From positions 26,764,369 through 26,828,368 of the forward strand of contig NC_080044.1 of assembly GCF_012489685.1 (NCBI RefSeq): a stretch of 64,000 bases of DNA. The letters are read 5' to 3'. The stretch comes from Lotus japonicus (taxonomy: Eukaryota; Streptophyta; Magnoliopsida; Fabales; Fabaceae). Below are positions 1-9,659 of the stretch, one piece after another. The notes under the pieces are model-generated. The model had not been told where the DNA came from. It ran no database searches and saw only the letters and a list, made by a program, of their open reading frames with translations. A program made the translations under genes and the position numbers. Each line of letters begins with the position of its first letter. The first letter of the stretch is position 1.

Positions 1-42
1 AAATTGATTATTTAAGAGAAGATAAGCATGCATATCACTTAC

Positions 43-642
43 AATCCTCATGTAAATAAGAAAGTCCTTTGGCTGATCCAATCGCAATTTTGAGCCTGGT
101 GTCCCAGTCCATCAGTTGTACACAAGGATCACTACCATTCCATCCTTGAAGCTCTGGTGGGTAGTTCAAGGTTCTGTATAGGTCCTGGAGAGCAGCCACT
201 GCTCATAAAAAAGAAAATTACAAGAAATTGATTAGTAGTTTCAAAAATCAAACACTTTTCGACTGAATTGATTCAAAGAAATTCCCAAGTATATCTATGA
301 CATTGGAACCTATACAATCAATTTCAACTACTCATATCATCATATTCAAAAAAGATTACAAAATTTCCTTCACTCCTTCTCTAACCTTGGTCCCTTGAAA
401 CCCTAGCTAGCAAATAAAATAGCCGTGTGAGAGATAGAGGGAGGGAGAGAGTGTGAGAGACAGAAATGCATACCTAAAACGACTCTAGCATGACGATGAT
501 GGGCGATGGCGCGACGAAGAACAACCACAGAGAACGACGCGATGGAGAACAAAAGAACGAAGGAGGAAGACGCGACAGAGACCTGTAGATGATAGAGGAA
601 GAGTAACGAGCTTGACCTCACGAAGAGGATAAGCGAGACCAT
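43..642 (-). pseudogene. Chimeric captured gene: STRUBBELIG-like LRR start fused to PERK-like kinase piece
   Basis: Exon 1 (642 down to 474) starts with ATG and encodes 56 mostly hydrophobic residues. A donor at 473/472 (AG|GTATGC) and an acceptor at 200/199 (TATGAGCAG) join it in phase 1 to exon 2 (198 down to 43), which ends at a donor GTAAGTG. Exon 2 begins [20 protein letters not shown], resembling the start of the LRR ectodomain of STRUBBELIG-family receptors. It continues directly into [20 protein letters not shown], the kinase subdomain VI region of PERK proline-rich receptor kinases, and ends with HED plus one base, consistent with a split Cys codon. The two halves come from unrelated receptor families and sit in one exon with no frame break. 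The piece lies inside the CACTA element, so it is best read as captured, rearranged host fragments. Catalytic loop and activation segment would be left of the window. Splicing is predicted. Confidence 0.6.
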
Positions 643-820
643 GGTACCGTCGTCGTGAACAGAAGAGAGGCTGCGAGGTCGACCTCGAGAAGAGAGAGCT
701 TGGGTCTGCCGCCGTCGTTTTGAAGGGTTGGAGTGTGGAGAGTGGGATAGAGGGGAGAAGGTTTAGGGGTATCTATTGTCACGGTCCCTTAAAAAAATAA
801 TAAAATATTGTCCCCTATTA

Positions 821-920
821 CCACGGTTCTGTTTATAACCGTGACAATTGAGCTTTTGCCACGGTTCCGCCTATAACCGTGGCAATTGAGGCGTGGCAAA
901 ATGTCATTTCTGTAGTAGTG
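821..920 (-). repeat. CACTA terminal repeat and subterminal palindromes
   Basis: The terminal 16 bases (905-920) read CACTACTACAGAAATG on the minus strand. Two hairpin-capable repeats (821-845 and 858-883) share the arms CCACGGTT and AACCGTGG, and a half-copy (gcgtggcaaa, 891-900) lies between them and the terminus. Such subterminal arrays are the known binding sites of CACTA transposases. Confidence 0.8.
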
Positions 921-921
921 G

Positions 922-1321
922 AAACAGGGAGTGGAAGAAGCGATTGATGATTTTGGGAAGAAAGAGATTGCTTTTGCGTCGTTTTTGTCTTCCGCTCAGG
1001 TCAGGTTACAAATCAGTTGTTATTTTCCTTCACTATTTTTGCATGTTCTGTTCTCTGCATTAAGTTTTGACCCACAATTTCCATTTCTAAATTGTGAACA
1101 GGGAACAAAATTCTCATCGTTCTCTTCAGTTCCGGTAAGTAATCACTGCTAATAGAACTTACTCTGTGTACCTCTTACTCTTCGATATGTGTTATAGATT
1201 GGTTGGTGGTTACAGTTGAGGTTTTTTTACATTTCAAGTTCGAATTGCGAGAGTGGAGATGAGGATAACGAGATTGTTAAAGACAAGGGGCAAGAAATCC
1301 TGATTTTCGCCTGTGCTGTTG
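922..1321 (+). CDS. Possible three-exon gene fragment, function unknown, abutting the CACTA element
   Basis: Three exons can be joined with canonical sites and an open frame: 922-999 (donor at 1000), 1102-1134 (acceptor ending 1101, donor GGTAAGT) and 1216-1321 (acceptor ending 1215, donor GGTAATT). Exon 1 encodes VEEAIDDFGKKEIAFASFLS and lacks an ATG; exon 3 includes the acidic stretch ESGDEDNEIVKDK. Exon 1 begins within two bases of the CACTA terminus, so the upstream part of the gene may lie on the far side of the transposon. I do not recognise the protein family. Downstream exons could not be followed beyond 1321. Alternatives are a long noncoding transcript or chance open frames; phase consistency across both introns is the only support. 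Confidence 0.3.
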
Positions 1322-3774
1322 GTAATTTATATGAACTCATTCTTTATTTGGATTTCCCATCTCTGTTTGTTCTTAAATAAATTGTTCTGAATCCTTGAAG
1401 TTTCAACTTTTGAACAAATTGGGTATCATTTGCTTCCATCGTTTCAATTGATTAGGCCTTAGAAGGAAATACATCATTAGAAAATTGGTTGTTGGCTTTG
1501 TCATCTATTTTATTCTTATCAGAGCTTCCATCAGACTCTTTCTTACCCCTTTGTTCCCCATTTTCAGTTTTTGGATGCAGAGTTGATTTTTTTGTGGCCA
1601 TTTGATTTTGTTTATGTGGAGTTTCTGGTGTAGTTTTCCTCCTCATTTAGGGATATTAATGATTTATACGGGTGCTCTTATTGGTATTATTGACTCAATA
1701 TGTCTGTTACTAATTCTGTTTAATATCTCCCTTGCTTCAATCTTTCAATTTGACTTCTGAGTCTAATTTATGAATTGTGTGAGAAGCTAAGCAGTAGATG
1801 TTCTTTTTCATTTTGACCCAGTTCTATGAAGCTCCTTAGATGCAGCTCTTCATAATTTCTGGGTAACCTGCACAAGAGCTAAGCGAAACGCATCTCTAAA
1901 AGTGAGATCAATTTCTTCCTGCTTTCAATGGCATTATTGCAGCTTTGGTTGACATTGCTATCCTTTTCGAAGCTTATACATGGACCATAGTCTTCAAGAT
2001 GAGGTAGTCAATGGAAAAGATGATGGTAATGGCCTAATGGGTATGGTTCTTAGCCACCACAGGTATACGGTGTTTAGCCATTAGATGTTGAGTTTTTTGC
2101 TATTTTTTGAAGACATATCAAGGTAAAGTTTTCGATTTATTAATTTGCCTTTTTTTGTGAAAGTGTTTATTTCAATATGATTTTAATTTTTCAACTAATT
2201 AACCCTTATTGAAATTTTTTACTGTCATAGGAAATGTTCTGCAAAATGTAGTAGTTGTATATTTCCCACTCAACTTCATAAATATATTCTTCTATAGGTG
2301 TTTAGTTGGTGAAAAGATAGCTTGAAGGGGAAGAAGATTGGAGCATGTTTTTAGCTGAATATATAATTGTAAATAGAGGTGGATGATGGGTAGTTCCCTG
2401 AAGATTCTGATGCAGGAAATGATGTGAACATGTTCTGAGGTTATTGCCCAAGGGGCCAAACTTGGTTAGTAGGACAAAAGAATGATGTGTTAGCTTTTGG
2501 AAACTTTAGAGTTTGGACGTATGTTTGATTAATTACTTGCTTTTCAACACATTTGTAGATTGTAGTGCTATATTGTATTTTAAGCTCAATTTGATAGTTG
2601 ATTTACTGCCCACATTTCTAAATTCTCTTTGTGTCCTTCTGATTTCATCATTGTTATTGCCACTATTATTATTTCTCTTTTTATATATTTATTTTATTCT
2701 GAACTGTTCCAGAAATTTAGAAAAAAAAAAGTCAAACAACTCTCAAGAGCATTGGTATTTAAAATATTTCAAGTTCATGTGCATTGTTGAGTGAAAAGTC
2801 TTCCTATTAAAGAATTAAGTTGTGCAAAAAGTAACTATAACCACCCGAATCTTGGAATTTTATGTTTCAAAAGATGGCATGAGGGTAACATGATAGTTAT
2901 ATGGTTATATTTATTGCTATGGAGTTGAAATATTTACCTTGAACAAAATTTCCTTTAAATGTGTGTAACAGTATATATATAGTGGAGGAATCATATGAGA
3001 AAGTTGAAAGCACTGTGTTTGGAAGCACTGTGTTTGGTTGGGGATAAGCATTGAGTGTTACTCGATTATATTTTGCAACAATCTCAGGCTTTGATCAAAT
3101 ATCTATGGGGGTATTATCATTGAAATTCAATTTACCTTCCAAGTCCCTATCATGATGTAGGATATAGCTGGAGTTTATATCCCTATGTTCTATCACGGGT
3201 CTTCACTCCTCATTAAGCTTTGATATAAGAAATATTTATGTTAGAAGGCTATTTTTTGAAGACTATATATCTAAGGTATAGTCTTAATTTAGAGAAAGAC
3301 GTTTCCGAAATGCTACTTCTTCAACATTAAATCTCTTATAATTTAATTGTTTGAGAATTCTTCCTTTTTTAACTCTTAACGTATCATTAGATGTATATAT
3401 GGGTTGAATAGGAGAGGTTCAATGATCACTTTTGGAGAATTTCGTTTAAATTTTAAAGGATACAATTTCCTATAACACTCTCTTTTGCCATGACAATAAA
3501 CAAAAGTCAAGGATAGTCATTAAAAAAGACGTGGATATATTTGTCAAAACCAGTGTTCTTACATGGCCATCAATCGAGCATTTAGTAAAACAAGTACAAA
3601 AGATAAAAAGTAAATAGCAACTAAAAGACACAAACAAATATTCAGTAAAGAAAAACATACAAATTTATGATTTTTTATATCTAAAATAAATTTATTTCTT
3701 TTAATCCATAAAATATCTTAAAAAAACACAGACATTTTATTAAAACAACACACAAAAAAACAAAAATGAATATT
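1322..3774. other. AT-rich region without recognisable genes
   Basis: No long open frames or recognised domains. The part from 1322 to about 2500 has the composition of introns or untranslated sequence of the fragment at 922-1321. A short direct repeat of gaaagcactgtgtttgg occurs at about 3005-3040. Part of this stretch may belong to the Helitron ending at 3803, whose 5' TC end I could not locate. Confidence 0.4.
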
Positions 3775-3803
3775 CCCGTGCGATGCACGGGTAAAAGTAC
3801 TAG
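3775..3803 (+). mobile_element. Helitron 3' terminus
   Basis: A 7-bp perfect stem (CCCGTGC, 3775-3781, with GCACGGG, 3785-3791) closes a 3-base loop. Eight bases later comes CTAG (3800-3803), followed by T. A short GC-rich hairpin just before CTRR at an A|T insertion site is the defining Helitron 3' end. The element would extend leftward. No helicase is seen, so it would be non-autonomous or internally deleted. Confidence 0.55.
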
Positions 3804-3922
3804 TTGATATATGTTATCAAAAAAAAATACATTGATATATGGAAAAAAATTAATCAATAGGAATTTCGTTAAGATTAGATTCGAATTGATAAAAAAGATA
3901 AAAGATGAGTGTGTTTATATAT

Positions 3923-3938
3923 AGATATCTTTTAATAT
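3923..3938. repeat. LINE target-site duplication, left copy
   Basis: The sequence agatatcttttaatat is identical to 7469-7484 on the other side of the LINE. Confidence 0.93.
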
Positions 3939-6900
3939 TTTTTTTTGATAAGCAAAATTTGTATTAGTGGGAGTACAAGGGGTACTCAACCCTTAATACA
4001 TAGACAAGGTAAAAACAAAGAAAATGCAAAAATTAAAAAGCTACCCAAATTAGATATCTAAAAAGATATCACGTCCCCTTTGAAACCCAACAGCACCACA
4101 CTAGTTATTCCAAGGCATGCAGTATCTAAACCAACCAATAACAAAACAGCAACACAAGGGAAGACAAGTTACAAATGACGAATTCAGCAGCAACATATCA
4201 GATCAGCTCAACAGATGCCAAAAACAAACCAGCTTGCACCTCAGACGTGTTGAATACACAGTAATGGTTCAGCATACCACTCAGCCATGGAATAAGTAAA
4301 ACTCTGAACAAGTGCCTTCACCCATTGCCAAGACCTCCATTTAATTAGTTCCACTGCCGTCGGAATACAAACGACACCAGCTCTAAAAATTACATCATTC
4401 CTTAGAAGCCAAATTGTCCATGTTGTTGCCAACCATATTGGAAACATACCCCTGAAACTAGCATTACTCCAACCTTGCTGAAATTGTAAAATGTGACTCT
4501 TAGCATCTATTGGAAGCACAGTAGAGACTCCAAGCCACTGATACACTTCCCTCCATACATCCATGGAAACCGGGCAAGAAAACAAAAGATGGGAACAAGA
4601 TTCTGCTTCAATGCAACAGAACTTACAGACCGCATCTTCTGGAGAAGGCAGCACCCCCCTCTTAAGCAAATTATCTGATGTGGGCAACCTATTCAACAAA
4701 CACCTCCAAGCAAATGCCTTCACATTAGATGGCGCTAGTGCCCGCCAAATAATTGAAAACACAGTATCTGGCTCCGGTAACAATGGTCCCTGCAAAAATA
4801 AATAAGCTGTGTTAACGGAATAAGTTCCATCAGTGTTTGGCAACCACACCCACTTATCAGGAACCCCTTCTGTAAGCTGGATCAAGGAGAGCTCCTGCTG
4901 CAACTCAGCTAGCCACCCTAACTCCCTCCCTACCAGTGGTCTGCACCATGTAAACTCCCATTGCCATATCCCTTGGTTCCACCGCCCGCAATCTGAAATA
5001 TAACAACGTTTCCCCTTGGACAGGTTATACAGCCTGTAATACCTCTCACGAAAGCTACCTCGCCCCGTCCACTCCTCACTCCAGAATTGAGTTGCTTCCC
5101 CACAACGAACCTGTTTAGAAATGCCATCATGAAACCAACCCAAAACATCATCTTCACAAGCTTCTTTTACCCCTTTCCACCATGGTGAATCCTGCATACT
5201 GAACTCAGTAGAGTACTTAGCACTCAGCACACGGCACCATAGACTATCCTTTTCAGTTCTCATCCTCCACATCCACTTTCCCAACAACGCCTTATTAAAA
5301 ATGGATAAATCCTTTATGCCTAGCCCACCCACTTCCTTAGGCTTACAAATATCTACCCACTTTACCCAAGCAATTTTGCTCTCTAACTGACCACCACCCC
5401 AAAGGAAAGCTCTCATAATCTGATTACAAGTAGACATCACACAAGTCGGGAGCTTAAAAAAAGATAGAAAAAATAATGGGAGCGCCGTGAGCACACTTTG
5501 AATAAGGCAAATCCTCCCCCCAAAAGAAATAGATTTCCGCTGCCAACTAGATAATCTATCATTTATCTTCTTTATCACAGGCTCCCACAACTGACGCCCA
5601 CTAGGCCTTCCCCCCACGGGGATACCCAGATACACAAAGGGGGTAGGCATTACCTTACAGTTCAAATAAGAAGCAAACTGCTGTGGAACCCCAAGCTCAA
5701 GCGCAACTGTAGCCAACTTGCTTTTATGAAAATTAACTTTCAACCCAGAAATTAACTCAAAGCAGCGTAACACACATTTCAACACCACCAAATTCTGCAC
5801 TGAGGCCTCCCCAATAAAAATAGTATCATCAGCAAACTGAAGTAAAGAGACATGTACCTTGCCGTCCCGCCCCACCTGATATCCCTTAAACCTCCCCAAC
5901 CTTTCTGCATTTAAAAACAGTCCATTTAACCCCTCTGCCACAATTAAAAACAGAAAAGGAGCAAGAGGGTCACCTTGTCTGAGGCCGTTCTCCATTTTAA
6001 ACTCATCCCACGAGCTACCATTGACCAGAACTGAAACAGATGCTGAACGAAGACACCCCATAATCCAGCCAATCCATTTCCCACAAAACCCCATTCTAGT
6101 CATCATGTATTCCAGAAAGTCCCACTGCACCGAGTCATACGCCTTCTCATAATCAACTTTAAAAACAATCGTCGGCCTCTTCTTAACCTTTGCCTCATGA
6201 ACAATCTCATTTACCACAACTACGCTGTCCAACATATTTTGGCCTCCAAGAAAAGCAAACTGACGTTCATCAATAAGCTTGGCAAGGACTGACTTCAACC
6301 TCATGGCCAATAGTTTAGACACTACTTTGTACACACACCCAATAAGAGAAATAGGCCTGAATTCACTAAGGTTTTGTGGGGAATCTACCTTAGGAATTAG
6401 GACGATGAAAGATGCATTACTACCCTTTGGCCACACCCCCCGCTTCCAAAACTCCAACACAGCTCTCACAAAATCCTCCTCCATAACATGCCAAAACTTC
6501 TGCAGAAATTTGAAGTTAAACCCATCAGGTCCCGGACTTTTATCTGCGCCACAATCCCACGCTGCCTGCTTGATCTCTTCCTTAAGAAACGGAGCAATCA
6601 GATTTGAATTATCCTGGTCCGACACCATCCTGAAATGCACACCATCCAATGTAGGCCGCACCCCATGCGTAGACTTGAATTTTTCCACAAAAAAGTCCTT
6701 TATTGCTATTTTCACTTTTGTTGGATCCTCCTCCCACACACCATCAATCATTAACCCAACAATAGAATTAGACCGTCGTTTCCAATTTATAGTATGATGA
6801 AAAAACCCTGAATTTTGGTCTCCTTCTGCTATCCACTTGGACCGCGCCTTCTGACACAGCAAAGACTCTTGAAGCTTAAGAACCTGCCAGAACTCAGTAG

Positions 6901-7468
6901 TTAGATCCTTACGTAACTGAATTTCAGCTGGTGAGAGTCCCACCTCCTCCTCTTTCAAGTCTAGGCAATTAATTTGGGTGACAGTTGCATCCCTCCTACC
7001 CTTCAGATCCCTAAACACTTCTCTATTCCACACTTTGAGCTTGCCCCGCAACCCTTTCAGTCTCTCTTTCAAAACATAAGCCCCCCAACCAGTAACCTGT
7101 ATATTCTTCCAAGACTGCTCCACAAATTTCGGTAACCGAGGATCATGGAGCCAACAATTTAGAACCCTGAAAGGTTTAGGCCCCCAATTTTGGACAGATT
7201 GCCGAAACAACAGCGGACAATGATCAGACACATCACGGTTTAGCACAAGTTGTGAACAATTTGGCCAGAAAGAACACCAAACACTAGACACCAATACCCT
7301 GTCAATCCTGCTTTGTGCGGTATTATTTGGCCTACGCCAAGTATATTTCCTCCCTGCCAAAGGTACATCAAACAAGCCCATAGCAGAAATGAATTCATTA
7401 AATTCCTGAATCTCTCTCCGCTGTGAATTATGAGCTCCTCCCACCCCCCTCCTCTCCTCTCCCATAGC
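3939..7468 (-). mobile_element. 5'-truncated L1-type LINE with perfect 16-bp target duplication
   Basis: The element is flanked by identical 16-bp copies of agatatcttttaatat at 3923-3938 and 7469-7484. On the minus strand it ends in an A-run (the T-run starting at 3939) after a roughly 300-bp 3' UTR. Its other end stops inside the endonuclease domain, so ORF1 and the first part of the endonuclease are missing, as in target-primed reverse transcription that aborted early. The open RT frame and mismatch-free target duplication point to a recent insertion. It sits immediately upstream of the E2-like gene, in the opposite orientation. Confidence 0.95.
4241..7465 (-). CDS. L1 LINE ORF2: endonuclease C-terminus, reverse transcriptase, zinc-knuckle end
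   Basis: A 1074-residue open frame without stops. Residues 1-90 are only the C-terminal part of an AP-type endonuclease, shown by SRIDRVLVS (52-60) and the SDHCP motif (80-84). The non-LTR reverse transcriptase follows, with SPGPDGFNFKF (310-320), FRPISLIGC (369-377), VDYEKAYDSV (437-446), GLRQGDPLAPFLF (494-506) and catalytic FADD (544-547). Near the C-terminus (about 900-985) is the zf-RVT region, with CKFCC and the later SHLLFSCP. There is no RNase H domain. The apparent start Met is internal to the original ORF2 because the element is 5'-truncated; expression from it is not expected. An intact frame in a truncated copy implies little time for decay. The product nicks DNA and primes reverse transcription in full-length relatives. 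Confidence 0.93.
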   Translation of the reverse strand: MGEERRGVGGAHNSQRREIQEFNEFISAMGLFDVPLAGRKYTWRRPNNTAQSRIDRVLVSSVWCSFWPNCSQLVLNRDVSDHCPLLFRQSVQNWGPKPFRVLNCWLHDPRLPKFVEQSWKNIQVTGWGAYVLKERLKGLRGKLKVWNREVFRDLKGRRDATVTQINCLDLKEEEVGLSPAEIQLRKDLTTEFWQVLKLQESLLCQKARSKWIAEGDQNSGFFHHTINWKRRSNSIVGLMIDGVWEEDPTKVKIAIKDFFVEKFKSTHGVRPTLDGVHFRMVSDQDNSNLIAPFLKEEIKQAAWDCGADKSPGPDGFNFKFLQKFWHVMEEDFVRAVLEFWKRGVWPKGSNASFIVLIPKVDSPQNLSEFRPISLIGCVYKVVSKLLAMRLKSVLAKLIDERQFAFLGGQNMLDSVVVVNEIVHEAKVKKRPTIVFKVDYEKAYDSVQWDFLEYMMTRMGFCGKWIGWIMGCLRSASVSVLVNGSSWDEFKMENGLRQGDPLAPFLFLIVAEGLNGLFLNAERLGRFKGYQVGRDGKVHVSLLQFADDTIFIGEASVQNLVVLKCVLRCFELISGLKVNFHKSKLATVALELGVPQQFASYLNCKVMPTPFVYLGIPVGGRPSGRQLWEPVIKKINDRLSSWQRKSISFGGRICLIQSVLTALPLFFLSFFKLPTCVMSTCNQIMRAFLWGGGQLESKIAWVKWVDICKPKEVGGLGIKDLSIFNKALLGKWMWRMRTEKDSLWCRVLSAKYSTEFSMQDSPWWKGVKEACEDDVLGWFHDGISKQVRCGEATQFWSEEWTGRGSFRERYYRLYNLSKGKRCYISDCGRWNQGIWQWEFTWCRPLVGRELGWLAELQQELSLIQLTEGVPDKWVWLPNTDGTYSVNTAYLFLQGPLLPEPDTVFSIIWRALAPSNVKAFAWRCLLNRLPTSDNLLKRGVLPSPEDAVCKFCCIEAESCSHLLFSCPVSMDVWREVYQWLGVSTVLPIDAKSHILQFQQGWSNASFRGMFPIWLATTWTIWLLRNDVIFRAGVVCIPTAVELIKWRSWQWVKALVQSFTYSMAEWYAEPLLCIQHV

Positions 7469-7484
7469 AGATATCTTTTAATAT
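7469..7484. repeat. LINE target-site duplication, right copy
   Basis: It is identical to 3923-3938. It ends about 50 bases before the start codon of the E2-like gene, so the insertion separated that gene's near-start region from its original upstream sequence. Confidence 0.93.
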
Positions 7485-7536
7485 GTTTTCTCACTTTCTT
7501 TCTACCTCGCTCTTTCTTTCCTTCTCAGTGCTCGCC

Positions 7537-8517
7537 ATGGAAGAGATTCCAACGACGAACAAGTTCAAGAACTTCGACATTGTTGCGTACCACTCAGATC
7601 ACCACCACCACTTTGATAGAAGCAGCGGAGACAGCATTACGGAGAACCCTAACAGTGAAGCATACAAGAGAATCATGAAGGAGTGGGAAACCCTAGAACA
7701 AAACCTACCCGAATCCATCTACGTTCATGTCTACGACAACCGCATTGATCTCATGAGGGCGGCGATCATCGGCGCCGCCGGCACACCCTACCACGATGGC
7801 CTCTTCTTCTTCGACATCGCCTTCCCCTCCGATTACCCACACAATCCGCCCAAGGTCCACTTCATCTCGTTCCGCCTCAGTCTCAACCCTAACCTCTCTG
7901 TCAACGGCGAAGTCTCCATGAGCCTCCTCAACACCGGCGAGACTTCGGACAACGGCGAGAGGTGGGACCCACCCGTGTCCACTGTTCTTCAGGTACTGGT
8001 TTCTCTTCAAGAACACGTTCTCAACGAGAAACCCTACTTCAACGATCCTGGTAAAGCGAAGCTCCGCAGCGTTGATGGTGATTCGTCACGCGCATACAAT
8101 GAGCAGGTGTACCTCCTCACGTGCCGCCTCACCACGCACCTTCTTCTGAGCCCCCCGAGGAACTTCATAACCTTCGTCATCGGCCACTTCCGCAACCGTG
8201 CACCGGCGATTCTCTCCGCGCTAAAAGAGTACGCGAACGGGCGCGTGAGTGTAGGGAACTACGGTAGGGCGGCGTCTTCTCTTCGGGCTAAGGTTTCGCC
8301 GGAGTTCATGGTTTCGCCGGAGTTCATGGAGCAGGCGCGTGAGTTTTATTATCCGGCGTTGCGTAATTTGTTCATGTTCTGCGAGGCTTCATTGGATGTT
8401 TCCTTCCTCAGCTGGTATTCGCTATCCAAGAGGCAGAGTGGAAACCACCGTGGAATCAAAATGTGGGGAATGTTCAAGAAACTGATCAAAGTGATAAAAT
8501 CAGATTTGAGTGGCTAG
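7537..8517 (+). CDS. E2 (UBC)-fold protein of the UBC24/PHO2-BIRC6 class, catalytic Cys replaced by Ser
   Basis: A 326-residue, single-exon gene. The start at 7537 (GCCATGG) is preferred over an in-frame ATG at 7483 because that one lies inside the LINE target duplication. Residues 11-26 (FDIVAYHSDHHHHF) match the N-terminal motif of plant UBC23/24/25-type E2s. The UBC fold follows, with PYHDGLFFFDIAFPSDYP (84-101) and PPKVHF. The active-site segment reads NPNLSVNGEVSMSLLNT (117-133). Active relatives have Cys where residue 127 is Ser, while NPN is normal for this class. Ubiquitin thioester formation is therefore not expected, suggesting a UEV-like adaptor or a decaying gene copy. Residues 276-287 contain a duplicated hexapeptide VSPEFM from an 18-bp tandem repeat. 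The frame is otherwise intact and GC-rich compared with its surroundings. The LINE now occupies its proximal upstream region. Family assignment is confident; function and expression are unknown. Confidence 0.85.
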   Translation: MEEIPTTNKFKNFDIVAYHSDHHHHFDRSSGDSITENPNSEAYKRIMKEWETLEQNLPESIYVHVYDNRIDLMRAAIIGAAGTPYHDGLFFFDIAFPSDYPHNPPKVHFISFRLSLNPNLSVNGEVSMSLLNTGETSDNGERWDPPVSTVLQVLVSLQEHVLNEKPYFNDPGKAKLRSVDGDSSRAYNEQVYLLTCRLTTHLLLSPPRNFITFVIGHFRNRAPAILSALKEYANGRVSVGNYGRAASSLRAKVSPEFMVSPEFMEQAREFYYPALRNLFMFCEASLDVSFLSWYSLSKRQSGNHRGIKMWGMFKKLIKVIKSDLSG

Positions 8518-9480
8518 GCTTATAACTTGTAAGTGAGATGTATGAGCTTTTGGCTTTTATTGTTGCCCTTTAATGGTTATATTAATAGTACATTTTCCAA
8601 AAGTGATCCCTTTTGAGTAATGTATATACAATTTAGTGAATCTTCATCATCATCTGTCACTTGCTTGCTAGTTGGTGTTCAAGATTTGATTGTCATTTTC
8701 CTCAATTCATTATCAAAAATAAATTTTCAATCTTTGGTATATCGAAAAATTATAAGAGCAACTCTACATTGAAACATTGAATAAGTCAAGAGTTAATAAT
8801 TCAATCAATAGGCAGACATGTTCAAGAATGAAACTCGCTGCAAAAACTGCGAGCAACTATGGACAATGAGTGTGACTTTAATGTAAATAAATGTGACTTT
8901 ATTCATTCTTGAAGAACATTAATCAGGGGTGCTTAGCTTTAGCAGTGAAAGCGAGCGCATTGAGGTTGTGAGGTGTATGAAAAGCAGAGAAAGCACCAGA
9001 ATGATTGGCTGGCGTTTCTTGTGTTTCCTCTCTTATTTTGTTCACTTTCTCATGCTTTTCGCCGTTTGTAGCTGTACCTCTTTTGATTTATTAACTTCTG
9101 GAAATTTCATTGTTGACTTGACTCTAATTAGAATATTTTGGGGTTTCCCTGAGAATGGGAATGATAAGAAGTGGTTAACCAATAACCTTGGTCCTTGAAC
9201 CTGGCCTGATTGTTTTAAAAGAAAATAATCACTCTCTTGATCTTGCATCTGACCAAACCTTCGTTTGTTGATATAAATAAGGTGGTATTGATTTTTGAGG
9301 CTATGGGATTATCTTATTTTTAGTTGTTACTTTCTATTAGTTTATTATCTTCCCTTCCCTTTAAAAAGAGCCTACCGCAATGAGCGTCAAATCTAAATTA
9401 TAATCACTTATGTATAGTTATTTTCCTCGCCTTTTTACATATAAGAGTGTGTGCATGTGATTTCTAAGTCTAGACAGCCG
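8518..9480. other. 3' flank of the E2-like gene, no further gene seen
   Basis: 8518 to about 8650 probably contains the 3' UTR. The rest is AT-rich with no domain I recognise. Two short near-repeats, atgagtgtgacttta (8867) and aaatgtgactttat (8887), are present. Confidence 0.4.
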
Positions 9481-9640
9481 TTGTGGTTTCTCCACCTTCG
9501 GCCTCTCTCAACTGCGCTTTCGCCTATTTGCATTTCCCTCTGTCGCGGCTGCTGATGCTGCAGAGAATGAGCGGGGCATTGGTTGTTAATGCACCAAAAA
9601 TAGATCCTGTCAAATCTTATGAGGCCTATCAATCTTACAG
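9480..9640 (+). pseudogene. Possible exon of unknown gene
   Basis: An open stretch encodes SGALVVNAPKIDPVKSYEAY and ends at TTACAG|GTGGCC, a usable splice donor near 9640. I do not recognise the protein. It lies about 1.1 kb upstream of a phosphofructokinase-like exon, but I have no evidence that the two belong together. Confidence 0.2.
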
Positions 9641-9659
9641 GTGGCCACTTAAATCCCTT

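Larger units (their letters stand above)
1..920 (-). mobile_element. CACTA (En/Spm) transposon, one terminal part
   Basis: Read on the minus strand, the sequence starting at 920 begins CACTACTACAGAAATG, the terminus expected of a CACTA DNA transposon. Just inside lie subterminal palindromes of the form CCACGGTT-spacer-AACCGTGG at about 821-845 and 858-883, the usual position for transposase-binding repeats of this superfamily. The element extends leftward past the window start, so its other terminus, transposase and full 3-bp target duplication are not visible; the three bases outside the terminus are gaa (921-923). The interior holds spliced pieces of host receptor-kinase genes, as in gene-capturing CACTA elements. 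The terminus call is strong; total size and autonomy are unknown. Confidence 0.8.

Noticed and set aside
6279..6797. Plus-strand open frame of 172 codons opposite the LINE RT
   Set aside because: It is antisense to a well-supported RT frame and shows no domain; a shadow frame.
7483..7536. An 18-residue N-terminal extension (signal-peptide-like) of the E2-like protein
   Set aside because: Its ATG overlaps the LINE target duplication and the context at 7537 is better; E2s of this class are not secreted.
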